Shown one piece after another: positions 46,864-57,870 of a stretch of DNA of 64,000 bases. The DNA is from Labia minor (taxonomy: Eukaryota > Arthropoda > Insecta > Dermaptera > Spongiphoridae). How positions within the stretch are numbered: position 1 is the first letter of the stretch; each line of letters begins with the position of its first letter. The DNA lies in NCBI GenBank assembly GCA_963082975.1, contig OY720344.1, positions 81,518,053 through 81,582,052 of the forward strand, written 5' to 3'. A program made the position numbers and the translations under genes. The notes beneath the pieces are model-generated. The model was not told where the DNA came from. It searched no databases and was given only the letters and a program-made list of their open reading frames with translations.

Positions 46864-47197
46864 CCTAATATGAGATATCTCAATCCTTTCACCGATCCCA
46901 CAAGACTATGGGAAAATAAAGATTCTGTATTTCTATGCAATTTTTGTTCTCAAAAATTAATGTACTCAATTATGAAATGTTTCCCATTTTCTATCTTTTT
47001 CAGAAATTTTTGAAATAGAAGTATCTGCATTGTTTTATTTTGAGTTAATAATTATCATTAATTAAACAACTTTGATTAAATAAAATTAATATATTTTCAA
47101 ATACATTTTTTTCAGAAGACCTTTTGAATATAAGATATATAATATATATATAGAATATAAGTCTCATTTTGGGAACACTTAGTATCTCATATTAGGC
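46864..47197. repeat. Inverted repeat pair, possible MITE
   Basis: GCCTAATATGAGATA (46864-46878) is a perfect inverted copy of TATCTCATATTAGGC (47183-47197). The match extends outward with a small gap into ACAACA / TGTTGT. The element would be about 350 bp. No clear target duplication was found. Confidence 0.5.
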
Positions 47198-47310
47198 AAC
47201 CTGTTGTCTGAACAGATAAAAACTACATTTTAAGTAAATTAATTTTTTGAACCAATTTAATAAAAATCAATGGATATATGAATCCATATACTTAACTAAA
47301 GAGTAAAATA

Positions 47311-47575
47311 AACCTCTGACTTTGTACGTCCTACGCAAGAACAACGCCTATCAAGCCGGTTATATCAATGAGGGGTCCTATGATCAGTAGAACGGGTCCT
47401 CTCAACCTTTACCTTGATTTTCTTGATCGGAGGCGCTATCAAGTAGCTTTTCCCCAATGTTGTTCCCGGAGGCTGGGTTGACTCCGTCCCATAGACCCCA
47501 GCTAGGGAAACTCCTTTGCAAGGCCCGGGACTTGAACCCGGGACCATGTGAATGTGAACACACCCAATGGCGTCT
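47311..47575 (-). repeat. tRNA-derived SINE, copy 3 (longest copy)
   Basis: About 265 bp on the - strand. B box GGTTCAAGTCC sits in CCCGGG...CCCGGG, then the body, then a 3' tail with CATTGATATAACCGGCTTGA, GGCGTTGTTCTTGCGTAGGA and ending ACAAAGTCAGAGG. The A box is decayed. This copy and 61169-61292 define the 3' end. Confidence 0.85.
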
Positions 47576-47775
47576 TTATCTAGAGAGTATTTATCAAAAT
47601 AAATAAAAGAGTATCCATATTAGGGCACTTTCTCCTATCTATATTGAGACAAAACCACCCTTGATAATAGAAAATGTAATAGTAAAAATAGATTAGCTAA
47701 AAATTAAACTTGAATTAAAATGTCTCAAAATTCAACATTTCAATTAATTCTTGTTCACTCGCCTGTATACAAAAT

Positions 47776-47777
<2 letters not shown>

Positions 47778-47810
<33 letters not shown>
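47778..47810. repeat. (TA)n microsatellite
   Basis: Uninterrupted AT dinucleotides directly before the GC-richer block at 47811. Confidence 0.85.
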
Positions 47811-47812
<2 letters not shown>

Positions 47813-48633
47813 AACAAGCCATTTCGAATCCCATGTGCACAAAAATAAAGTCTCCGAGAGGGCAGTCCTTCTGTTCCAACATACATGCTTTATCTCTTTT
47901 CTACTTCCTTGACTTTCCCCCTGCTCTCCTGTTCTGAATCCTGCTGTGTTTCCGGCCATTTTGGCCACTTGTTTACCTGCCTTTGAACTGAGCAAGTCAT
48001 TTTACCACTTCTGAGCGGCGTTGAGCCTGCTTTCTCCTTCGTTTCCATTTGGTGGATTGATCAACGGCAAAAAGTGTTTGTTTGAAGAGTTTGTTTGAGA
48101 AAAGTGTTTGAGATCCTTTTGCTCGAAGATACCACCATCTGAACCCCCTCATCCTCTTCCTTTCTATATTGTATTCCTTTCCTTACTTCATTCCCCGCAA
48201 GAGCTATCTTTGATCCAACACGGCCATCTTACCAGAACATCTAGCCTTTAGTTGAAGAAGTTCGTAGCTACAAGCGAACACTGGTCTCCAAGAGAAGCAG
48301 CGTCTGTTCTGTGCATTGGACGCGTGGCTTGATTGAAATTCCTGCCCTATTAACCTGGTTTGATTGATTTCATTCTGTTTATCTGTATATAGTTTTTGTT
48401 TTAATCAAAATATTAATTATTTTAAATAAAAAGCTCAGAAAAGAATATATTTGAGTGTACTTTCCTTATTCCAAATATCACGATCCATTACCTTTCGTTT
48501 AGAGTCAAAAACTCTATCTCTCTTCAGGTTATTTTCGAGAGAAAATAGCTTGTAATAATTCCAACGACAATAAGAATCTCTTTCTGAGAAATTCGAAGTT
48601 CGACCTGGGATTATTACGTTAATGTATTAAACA
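47811..48633 (+). other. GC-richer non-coding block, candidate solo LTR
   Basis: Clearly less AT-rich than its surroundings for 800 bp, with no long frame on the + strand. It begins TGAACAAGCC after TATAT and can be ended at ...TTAAACA before TATAT, giving TG...CA and a possible 5-bp duplication, but both flanks are low complexity. Inside, TGTATATAG (TATA-like, about 48389) precedes AATAAAAAG (about 48426), as in a U3-R arrangement. A - strand frame at its left end (MLSSKAGKQVAKMAGNTAGF) is unrecognised. Confidence 0.3.
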
Positions 48634-50010
48634 TATATATATTTAAAATCATTTGGAATCCATCTGCACCCACATAATGTATACAATATACAATTATTCC
48701 ATGATTGTAAATATGTATATATAATATTATTAAACCACCAACAAAAAGTATAAAAATAAAATATAAGTTTTTGTTTGTCCAGCTTGTGTACATATTTCTC
48801 ATTCACTAATGAGGTTAGTCAGGTGGGGTCGCCCAAGGTTTTCGCCCTTTGGCACGTGATTCATATCCTCCCCCCTTTTGGGCGGCCTTCACGATCAACG
48901 CATATTAGCCATTTATGGAATATTCTGTTTTCATAGCTTCTTAATAGTGATTTTTATAATTATTCATAAGAAATATGATTTATTAATATTTAAGTTAATC
49001 TTTGAGTTTACGAGTTATAAATCTGTCAGTTTTCAAATTCTACAAATTTAAATTATTATTTATATTATTAATTAATTTAATCAACCAATAAAGCAACTAA
49101 AAGACGCAAATCATTGACAACCACCAAAATATATATTTATATAAATTTGGTCACTAGTGATTTACTGGACAAGAGAGCAAAAATTTCTTTTTTTAAAAGA
49201 CAACTTTTTATGGAAATGGATTTATTATTACAATAAAATAAAAAATAATTAATATTAATATCAAAATTTAAAACTTAAAGCGTAACTGAAATTGTGTAAA
49301 CATGAACTATGGAATTTGAAGAAAAGTTCACAAAAGTTAAAAATTGAAAAATACAAAATAATTAAAAAAATAATTAAAGAACAAATGGCTAAGATAATTT
49401 CGAACAGCTACTTACAAAAATACCTGTATTGATAAAGGTACATATTTAATTTTAATTTAAATCAAAACTATCAATATATTGGTACATTGGAAAACAGTTA
49501 TATTATCGTTTCAATCAAAATTAAACAAAATAAATAATGAGAGTTATCTCTGATTAAAATCATGAATAGAGAAAAAATTGGAGATGGCGTAATATCTAGC
49601 GCCGGCGCCAACCTCCAATCTGACATGACATATTTACTTTTTAAAAACACTTCTGACATTTCATTCCCCTTATATGGAACAAATTTAAGATTTACATAGT
49701 GTAAGAATAAATAATCTTATAAAATTTCTCTATCTTCAAGATATGTATATATATATATCTATAATATGTTTTATTTATAAATCAATATCAATAAATTATT
49801 AAATTAAGAATGTTATTTTTTAAATAATATATTTTTAGTATATTTATATTATTTTTATGTTATTGTAAAATGTATCAATGTATCACATATATTCTATAAA
49901 AAAATAAAATACATTCATATAATTATTATTATTTACGAAATTTGATAATAAGAAAAACATTAATCAAATTTATAAAATAATATTTTAAACTAAAAGTTTC
50001 GGTTAGATTA
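48634..50010. other. Spacer
   Basis: 48815-48900 is GC-rich (GGGTCGCCC, CCCCCCTTTTGGGCGGCC). 49580-49625 has GAGATGGCG and CGCCGGCGCC. No gene recognised. Confidence 0.45.
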
Positions 50011-50013
50011 AAA

Positions 50014-50373
50014 GAACAGGTCAATAAGTCCATGACTTTTTGAATGAAACACAGATTTTAGGATAAAAAATTGTTTTATTTTTCAACATAGAGTCCTTTG
50101 AGCCATTTCTTCAGGTTTAGAAACAAGAAATAGTCGCTAAATCCGAAGAAAAGGATGGATGAGAGAGCAATTCATGGATTTTCATGAAAATTCACTTTTT
50201 TCCATTTTCCATTTTCTCAAATCACAAGGTACTCTTCTATTAATGGATGTCAAACAAAAATTAAAAGACCCAGCTGGTTCAAATTTCGATAGGAGTCAGC
50301 TGATGAGAGGAACAGTGTTGCCATTTCATTTAAGAGACAGGAAATTCAAAAAGTCACGGACTTATTGACCTCG
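50014..50373. mobile_element. mariner-derived MITE, about 360 bp
   Basis: Ends share AGGTCAATAAGTCC, then A or G, then TGACTTTTTGAAT in inverted orientation. The right end is CGAGGTCAATAAGTCC. TA is present on both sides (50009-50010, 50374-50375). The ends are mariner-type but unlike mariners 1 and 2. A 69-codon frame inside shows no transposase motifs. Confidence 0.8.
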
Positions 50374-50375
50374 TA

Positions 50376-51288
50376 TTTAACAAATTTTTCATACTTATTC
50401 AAAAAGTAGGACAATATCATAGAATTGAATTTTGAGACTTGAGGAGAAAGGGACAAATCCCTAAAGTTAACAAAAATTTAGTCATAAAAACTAATAATAG
50501 TTATAAAGAAATTGCGTAGATTTGCTAAATTGACATATATCCCGAAGGTCAACTAAAAATATATATATTATATTTTTATTTTGGTAAAATTTGAGAAAAT
50601 AGCTAACAATAAATTCCTTCATTATGTAACTTTCGACTCCTTATTAATTCTTCATCTCCGTCTTTTAATGTCTTCCATTTATAGAGTCATCTGTTGTGTC
50701 TCCGTATTTATCTCTTGATTATTTATCACTTTGCTATTCATTAATCTTAAACCTTTATTATATTTATTATTTATGAAAATAGAGAGAGAAAGAGAGATTT
50801 AATTTTGCAATACGTTCTTGACTGATTTAAAATAACAATGTTTGAATTGGGTTTTTCTAAATTTCATCTAATATGGATATACGTGTTTTGTATTGATGGG
50901 CACAGAGAGGGGGGGGGCGTATTAAAATGTATACTTATTATATGTATTTACTTTTTAAATATTAGATGAAACTCATTTATTATAAAATTATTTGTATAAT
51001 TTCATAATTATAATATACGTATATATATATATATATGTATAATCATTATTAAAATTAATTTTGATGAATGGATAAATATTATTTTTAGCGAGGGATTCTA
51101 TCTTAATAAGCCAAAAGATTTTTGAGGAAAAAGTTAAATTTTATTAGGAACGGGTTCGCCTAGTCAATTCATAAAACTTAATATTGAATTTTTTTAATTT
51201 TTATATAAATCTTTTGAGACACTTAAAAATTAACTCGAATTCATATAAAAATCAAATTTAACAAAAAGTAGTTGAACACAAAATTAAA
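50376..51288. other. AT-rich spacer
   Basis: A nine-base G run is at 50909-50917 and (TA)n at about 51019-51036. No gene. Confidence 0.5.
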
Positions 51289-51296
51289 GTCTATAT

Positions 51297-51552
51297 CAGT
51301 GATTCCCAAAGTGTCCACGTTGCCGTCATTAGGGAGTCGCCAATTAGATATTATATATTATCCCAAGGAAAATAGTAAGTATAAGTTTTTAATTTTACGC
51401 TGTTAAATGGGTAATCGCTTTTAAAAAAGGAAAGTTTTCCAATTTTCAAAGAAAGTCAAAAATTTAGAAAAAAAAATCTGATGTATTGAGGGCACCGGGG
51501 GAAAAATCTGATTATTTTGGAGCCGCAAACCGGAAAAGATTGGGAACCTCTG
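51297..51552. mobile_element. hAT-type MITE, 256 bp (type CAGTGATTCCCAAA, copy 2)
   Basis: Ends are CAGTGATTCCCAAAGTGT and, inward from the right, CAGAGGTTCCCAATCTTT. Flanking 8-mers are GTCTATAT and ATCTATAT (7 of 8). It shares GGAGCCGCAAACC with the copy at 28700. Confidence 0.85.
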
Positions 51553-51560
51553 ATCTATAT

Positions 51561-54500
51561 CATCAATCAGTTACCCATCTTGATCATTTTCTGACCAGTA
51601 AGTTTCATAATATTTACTTTTCCAAGAAAATTTATTTTATAATGACCAATACTAAAACAAAATATTTATTGAATTTTATATGATATAATTATTTATACAT
51701 ATATAACATTTCAAACCTTATGAAATAATTCAAAAATAATTGGCCAGTTAGGTTATGATGCATTTCTAAAATAGTCGACAAGATCATTTGGGCTGACAAC
51801 CTCTGATTTATTGTTTTCTTATCAAACCTAAATTTATACCTATATAGTATTGTCTTGTGGTTTATTGATTAATTTTTGATCAAATAAATGTTTTCATTTT
51901 AAAAATGGAAAATAACTAAATAAGAGAATAAAAACTATTTGTAACCTTTGGGAGTGTTGTCAAAAGAGGATGTTAGTAGGCGCTTTTGGTTCCTAAATGC
52001 GTTTGAAGTGACCAGCCTGGAATGACGTGTCTTTAGGAGCTGTATAAGGTTGGTTTCCCACCCGGAGTTGAGTCATTCAGCACCTGGATTCGCTTCCTTT
52101 CTGAGTGGCACCTTCGCCATTCACCCACATCTGACATCATTCCAAAGAGACAAATCAGTTCACCAGATGAAACATCCTTCCATTATTCACTCGAGTTTCC
52201 AGCAAATATATATTATATTATATATATTTTCTATTATATCTTCTAATGATCAATTTTATCAAAGGAACATGCCTATTACTTTTCTGTATAAATAGATAAT
52301 ATTAATAACATTAATAAAGAAATTTTTTTAATTCACTTCCTGTTAAAGTTTTCTTTTCTCATTCCAATGTTTCATAATGATTATTATTGTTTATCCTTCT
52401 GACCTGATGAACATAATAATAATTAATAATACAGTTTTTTTCAGGATAATTAAATATATTTTGTCATAATTATTACTAATTATAATTATAATTTTATTAT
52501 ATTTTAAATGTATTGTAATTATAATACAAATATAAATGTGAGATTTTGCTATTTCTTTATATTTCATGTACAAATAAACTATTTTTTTACGTTTTAACGA
52601 TTATATCTCTATTTGTGTAAAGGTGTAATTTAAATCTTTAAGGTGTTTCAAAATACATATACTATTACTGGTGATTTGTTCTAATTCAAATTTTCTATAA
52701 GTTGTGGAATCTATTAGACATTTTGAAAAATATTTTTTCTTATAAATTTATTTACAACTTTTTCAGAACTACATATTAATCAGTTTAGATAATTAAATTG
52801 ATATGTTAATATTTATAGGATCTAATTCTTTTTACAGATTTCCGATTTTTAAAAATTATTTACATTTTTCCTCAGGGTTATACATTATCTGTTTCCATTT
52901 GATTTCTCAACTTTCCCAAGTTTCAAGTATATAATGTATTTAACCACCAACTATTTAATATATTTTCATCAACAATATTTTATAATAGATAGAATTTTAT
53001 TATTATTTTTTAAATAAATTTTCATAAGTGAGTTTAAAAGTAAGTGATTCCATTGACAAAATAATATTTATAGACCATAATTCTTTATTCTATCCAATCA
53101 AGTAACTAATAATTAGCAATTTCATATATTACATTTTCATTATTCCATTTGAGCAACAACAACAACAACATATAAAGCATTTTTGTATGTGATAGCCTTG
53201 TCCCGATTTTACTCCTTAAATTATGAACCTTAGTAATAGTTAAAGAGTGAGAGAGAGAGAGAAAGGGAGAGAGAAGAGAATGGTTTATTTATAGACACTT
53301 TTATTGTAAAATCCACGACTGGATCTGATTAAAAGTACCATGAATATAAAGGTGAAATTTTATTAATGATTCACGAATTAGCCTTTTTATCTCTCTCATT
53401 GGCTCATTCTCTTTGCCTTATATACCTATATAGAAGAGATATTTAATTATATATCCTCGTGTCATCTGATTAAAGTGATGATTTATTAACAAATTTATTA
53501 TAATGAATCAATTAATATGATTTAAGTATGGATTCTACATTTATCGTTATACTAATATTTTATTTTAAATTTCAACAAATCTTTTAATTATCTGAGGAAA
53601 AGGTATCCAATGTTTTACATATTATGACGAGTGTCTCTATTACTTTTCTATTTTAATTTTTTTTATCAATTAATACTAAATAATTAAAAGGAATGAATCA
53701 GTATCTTCGCCTTCATTTATATTTATTCATTTTTCTTTTATTAATTTCAGGGAGACTTTTTGTAGATAAATTTCAATATTTTAAATACACCTATATTATG
53801 TAAATCACTTTTTAAAAAAAATATTATTATTATTATTATTATATTTCCATAAACTTGGTGAGATTTCAACTATTGATCTCAATTTTTGTAACTCTGATCT
53901 AAACCAATAAGCTACGTATGATATAATATTATTACAATTATTAGTATCAAAATCAATCAACAATCATTGACCTACCCTCGTATTTATTTCTTTTCAAACA
54001 CAGCTTTAATAATTATTCAAAAAGATTTTCCTTTTTTATTAAATATAATATAAAGTATAATAGTAACTTAGTAATATAGTTATAGTCTTGGTACGCAGGA
54101 CTTGAAATTGATCACTTAGATTCAAGATTTAATAATCAATTTCAAATAAATAAGAAAACTGACTCTATAATGGGTATAGATCCCTAAATAACCACTAAAA
54201 TTTAAAAAAAAATATTAATTACATTATTAATTACAAATCAATTACTATTTAATTAGATGAAATTTTAAAATATTTAGATATATATATATTTAAGATAATT
54301 TTAATAATTAATTCAAATATTTAAATTTATTTTGTTAATATAAACAGATATAAATATTCGAATCTTCCTTATCCTTTTGAAACCGTTCCATGTTTGCTTT
54401 TTTTTATTGTTGTCAAATAACAAACCTAACAACTGAAATAAAAATTGACATTTTATATCATATCATAATTTATCGTTTATTTATCTATTCACTTTGAATG

Positions 54501-55194
54501 TGTTTATTTATTTATTCTCTTATAAATAAGAAATCATCGAGGAAGTGCAATTTTGAAACATTTATTTCGATTTTATGTGATAATCGTTTCAAGCTAAACA
54601 TTAAAAGATTTAAAATGAAAATAAAATAAAATTTCCTAGAAGAAATCAGAGTGAAGAAAAATCGTGAACGTTTTTTTTTCATTTTTAATAGAGAAACAAA
54701 TCATAGGAGTGCAACAAAAAAAGAAGGATAAGGATCAAATATTATAATTGTTTTTATTTAACGTTTAATTCTTTTTATATCTTTGTTTTATGACAATCCT
54801 TGAGATCTTTGAATGGAAAAAATAAATACTTAGAATCAGATTGGAATGCGGATCAACGGATCAAATTACATTCATATATAGACATTTAAATTTTTTTCCA
54901 AATTCAAATTGAAATAAATAACCTTTTATTTATTTTTAAATTTTAGCAATATTTTTGAATATTTTAAAAAGTGCAAATCCCTTATGTTCCCCTTTCTATA
55001 AAATAAAACTTTTCAAAGGGGGCTAAGATATAACCCAAAAATACCATTTATAGACATAAAAATATAATTATCAGATATATAATATAGATAAAATATAAAT
55101 TAAAATATTAAATTAAATCTAATAATATTCACATTAATAAAATAAGAAGAAAAGAACCATAATCTTCCGACGTAAGTAGAATGGAATATTAAAT
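51561..55194. other. Mostly AT-rich gene desert
   Basis: 51940-52200 is GC-richer with an 81-codon + strand frame (MVSHPELSHSAPGFASFLSG) that I cannot assign. (CAA)n at 53155-53170, (GA)n at 53249-53278, (ATT)n at 53823-53843. Nothing else recognised. Confidence 0.45.
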
Positions 55195-56437
55195 ATGAGC
55201 TGTGGCCATGCATAGAGCAGACCGAAGATTTGAAATAAATTAATTTCCTAACAAGATTATATGTATATATATATCTAATCAAAAACATTCCTGTTAAAAA
55301 GGGGGCCAAGTTCCTATCGGCTATTTGTTTGCCTAAAAAAGGGTTCAAATCCATCCCAATGCCAAGATTAGATGCACTTTAAAATCAATCATAATCATTT
55401 TCATCAACAGCCTGACCCACTGGTAAACATTTGGCATTCCCAAGAATCGCCACCATTCCCAGTCCCCCGCCTCCTGCATCCAGGCACTACACGCCACTTT
55501 ATTCGCGTCAACGGTCCATCTGGCCGAAATTCACTTTACCATACACCCAACTTAAAATATGGTATAGTTGTTAAAATACGTAGGTACTTGGTTTAAAATA
55601 TCTAAAATTATAATACTTAGAAATTTGAACTTGGCAGGTTAATTTATATATATAAATAATAAAAATATAATTATACAATTAATCTAGTATTACGTACAGC
55701 ACGAAAACCTGCCAAGTTCAAATTTATAATTATATGCCAAATTTCACACTGCTAGGACAATTGGAAATACCTTAATAATTTTGTTGTCCAATCAGTGAAT
55801 CAGTGCCAAAATAAGCTATTTTCACAGGGTCATATTTCAGGATCTACTGAAGCTATATCTATGCAATTTGGCATACTACTTTATTTCTAGTATATGACTA
55901 CGTAGATAAAATTTTATCTCTGTACTTGCAATAGGCACTGAGATACAGGGGGTCAAAAGTGACTCCAAACCATTCGTGTAAATATACTTACGGCATGCGC
56001 TCGGCTTGCTGGAAACTTGGCCGGCGTACTGCCGTGCGCATAGATACTAATATATATAAAGTATATAAAAAATATTTTTAAAACTTGAATTAAAATGACT
56101 AAATTATATTATCTTAGTTTTTCTTTTTAGTTTAATTAATCAATTAATTTATCAATACTATATTTTAAGTGAAATATTTTCTAACAATGAATATAAAATT
56201 AATACTTTGTAAACTACCACTTCTGGTTTCCGGATATACACCAACTACAGATGCATTAAGTAAATATACCAAATTTTATCAAAATCCGTTCAGCCGTTCA
56301 AGCTATACACGTTTATACGGATACACAATGGACAGACGGTCGGACAGACATCATGCTAAATAATACTTTTTTCTGTTAACAAAATTCATGATTGGTGGAG
56401 ATATGTAAAAATCTCCTCATGTGAAATTTGGTCGGTT
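55195..56437 (-). mobile_element. Family B DINE-1-like element, copy B6, split by an insertion
   Basis: The 3' part (GAGCTGTGGCC, TTGAAATAAATTAATTTCC) is at 55195-55261. The 5' part (AACTACCAC.TC.GGTTTCC, AAATCCGTTCAGCCGTTC, CATCATGCTAAA, GGTCGGTTAA) is at about 56045-56437. The two parts match the single-module copy B5 and are separated by about 790 bp of unrelated sequence. Confidence 0.72.
55262..56044. other. Unclassified insertion within B6
   Basis: 55415-55550 is C-rich with a 74-codon + strand frame (SPPFPVPRLLHPGTTRHFIR) of unknown identity. A perfect 20-bp inverted repeat AAATTTGAACTTGGCAGGTT is at 55621-55640 and 55706-55725 with a 65-base spacer. 55980-56040 is GC-rich. No transposase is visible. 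Confidence 0.5.
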
Positions 56438-57129
56438 AAAATTATAATAATCATTCCTAAAATTAAATTAAAACTAAAATTGAGAATTGAGAATTATAAA
56501 AAGTGATTCTTTATAAAAGCCCCCTTATAAGTAAAATGATTGGATTCTATTCCTAGAACCATTATCAATCCATTAACTAATAAGTTATATTAAAATTTTT
56601 TAATTTATTAATTTTACATTTAATTTGATTAACTGTAATTTTTAAAGTATAGACGAAGTCACTTTACGTTGTCTCTTGGCCTATTGTTCATATTTTATTT
56701 AATGCGAAAAACTAAGCTTTAAAAAACCTAGAGAAACACAACATTTTACTCAACAAATTTTAGGTGTATATTATATTATATTTAAGAAATTCTATGAATG
56801 AGCTCCATCCTGAATAGTCTTATATTTCCTAAGGTTATTTTCTATAATTTTTATTTATTTATTTTCTTCCTTAAATTAATTTAATTTAGAATTAAAATAA
56901 CATATTGATTTTATACTATATAACTTCGGGATATCCTAACTAAAATCAGAGGCCTCTTTCCTATCATCACCATTCAATCCAATCCCGCCCTTCATATAAA
57001 TAAATCCGGTTTATATTAATATTAACAATAACGATAATAAAGGAAAAGATTAATTATAAATGCCATTCATTTGTCTAACTAAATTGAATTGCCGACAGTA
57101 TTCATATTCATCTAAATTATATATATAAC

Positions 57130-57167
<38 letters not shown>

Positions 57168-57321
57168 CTAAGATAAATGTTAATTATATATATTAATGAA
57201 AAATTGTGTGCATCATTTATCAAAATATAAATTTTTAATTAATATAATAATTATAATAAATATAACTTAAAAACTTTACTTCAATAATAACATTTACTTT
57301 TAATATAATTATAATCATTTT
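56438..57321. other. AT-rich spacer
   Basis: (ATT)n tract at about 57130-57164. No gene. Confidence 0.5.
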
Positions 57322-57870
57322 TTACCGACCGACGATAGTAAGGGAGGTATTGTTTTCACACCAAATTTCACATGTGGAGATTTTTACATATTTTTTTAGC
57401 ATGATATCTGTCCGTCCGTCCGTCTAGATGTGTAGAGCTTGAACGGCTCAACGGATATTGATGAAATTTGGTATATTTACTTAATTCATCAATATGATGA
57501 ATTGATCAACTTTTGGTGCAAATCCGGAAACCGGAAGTGGTAATATTAGCGATCGACGATAGGAAGGGAAGGGTTATTTTCCCACCAAATTTCACATTGT
57601 ATTGGTTTTATCCTCGAGAAAAATCATCTTTATTAGTTTTTTCTTAATTTAAAATTATATGACGTCATCCAGTCATTCATGACGTCACAGCCTGGTCTTA
57701 CATATATATATTATAAATAAAATAAAATTAAAAATATTTATGTTATATCCATATCTGTTTTTTATTACATTAATAGATATATTAAAATTATTTGAAATTT
57801 TTTCTGTAGCTGGAAATTAATTTACTTCAAACCGTCGGTCGGTTCGGACCTGGCCACAGGTCAACTTATT
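57322..57870 (+). mobile_element. Family B DINE-1-like element, copy B4
   Basis: The 5' end is ACCGACCGACGATAG. Two modules follow, both slightly deleted (the first lacks CTCCACGAATCATGCAT). TGACGTCA pairs are near 57661-57687, the 3' repeat CGTCGGTCGGT is at 57833-57843, hairpin GACCTGGCCACAGGTC at 57847-57862, then AACTTATT. Confidence 0.88.

Noticed and set aside
47744-47995. 83-codon - strand frame (MLSSKAGKQVAKMAG...)
   Set aside because: Ends in a translated (TA)n tract; no family recognised; lies in a possible LTR.
52050-52295. 81-codon + strand frame
   Set aside because: The first half is of mixed composition but matches no family and has no clear splice sites; kept only as part of the spacer description.
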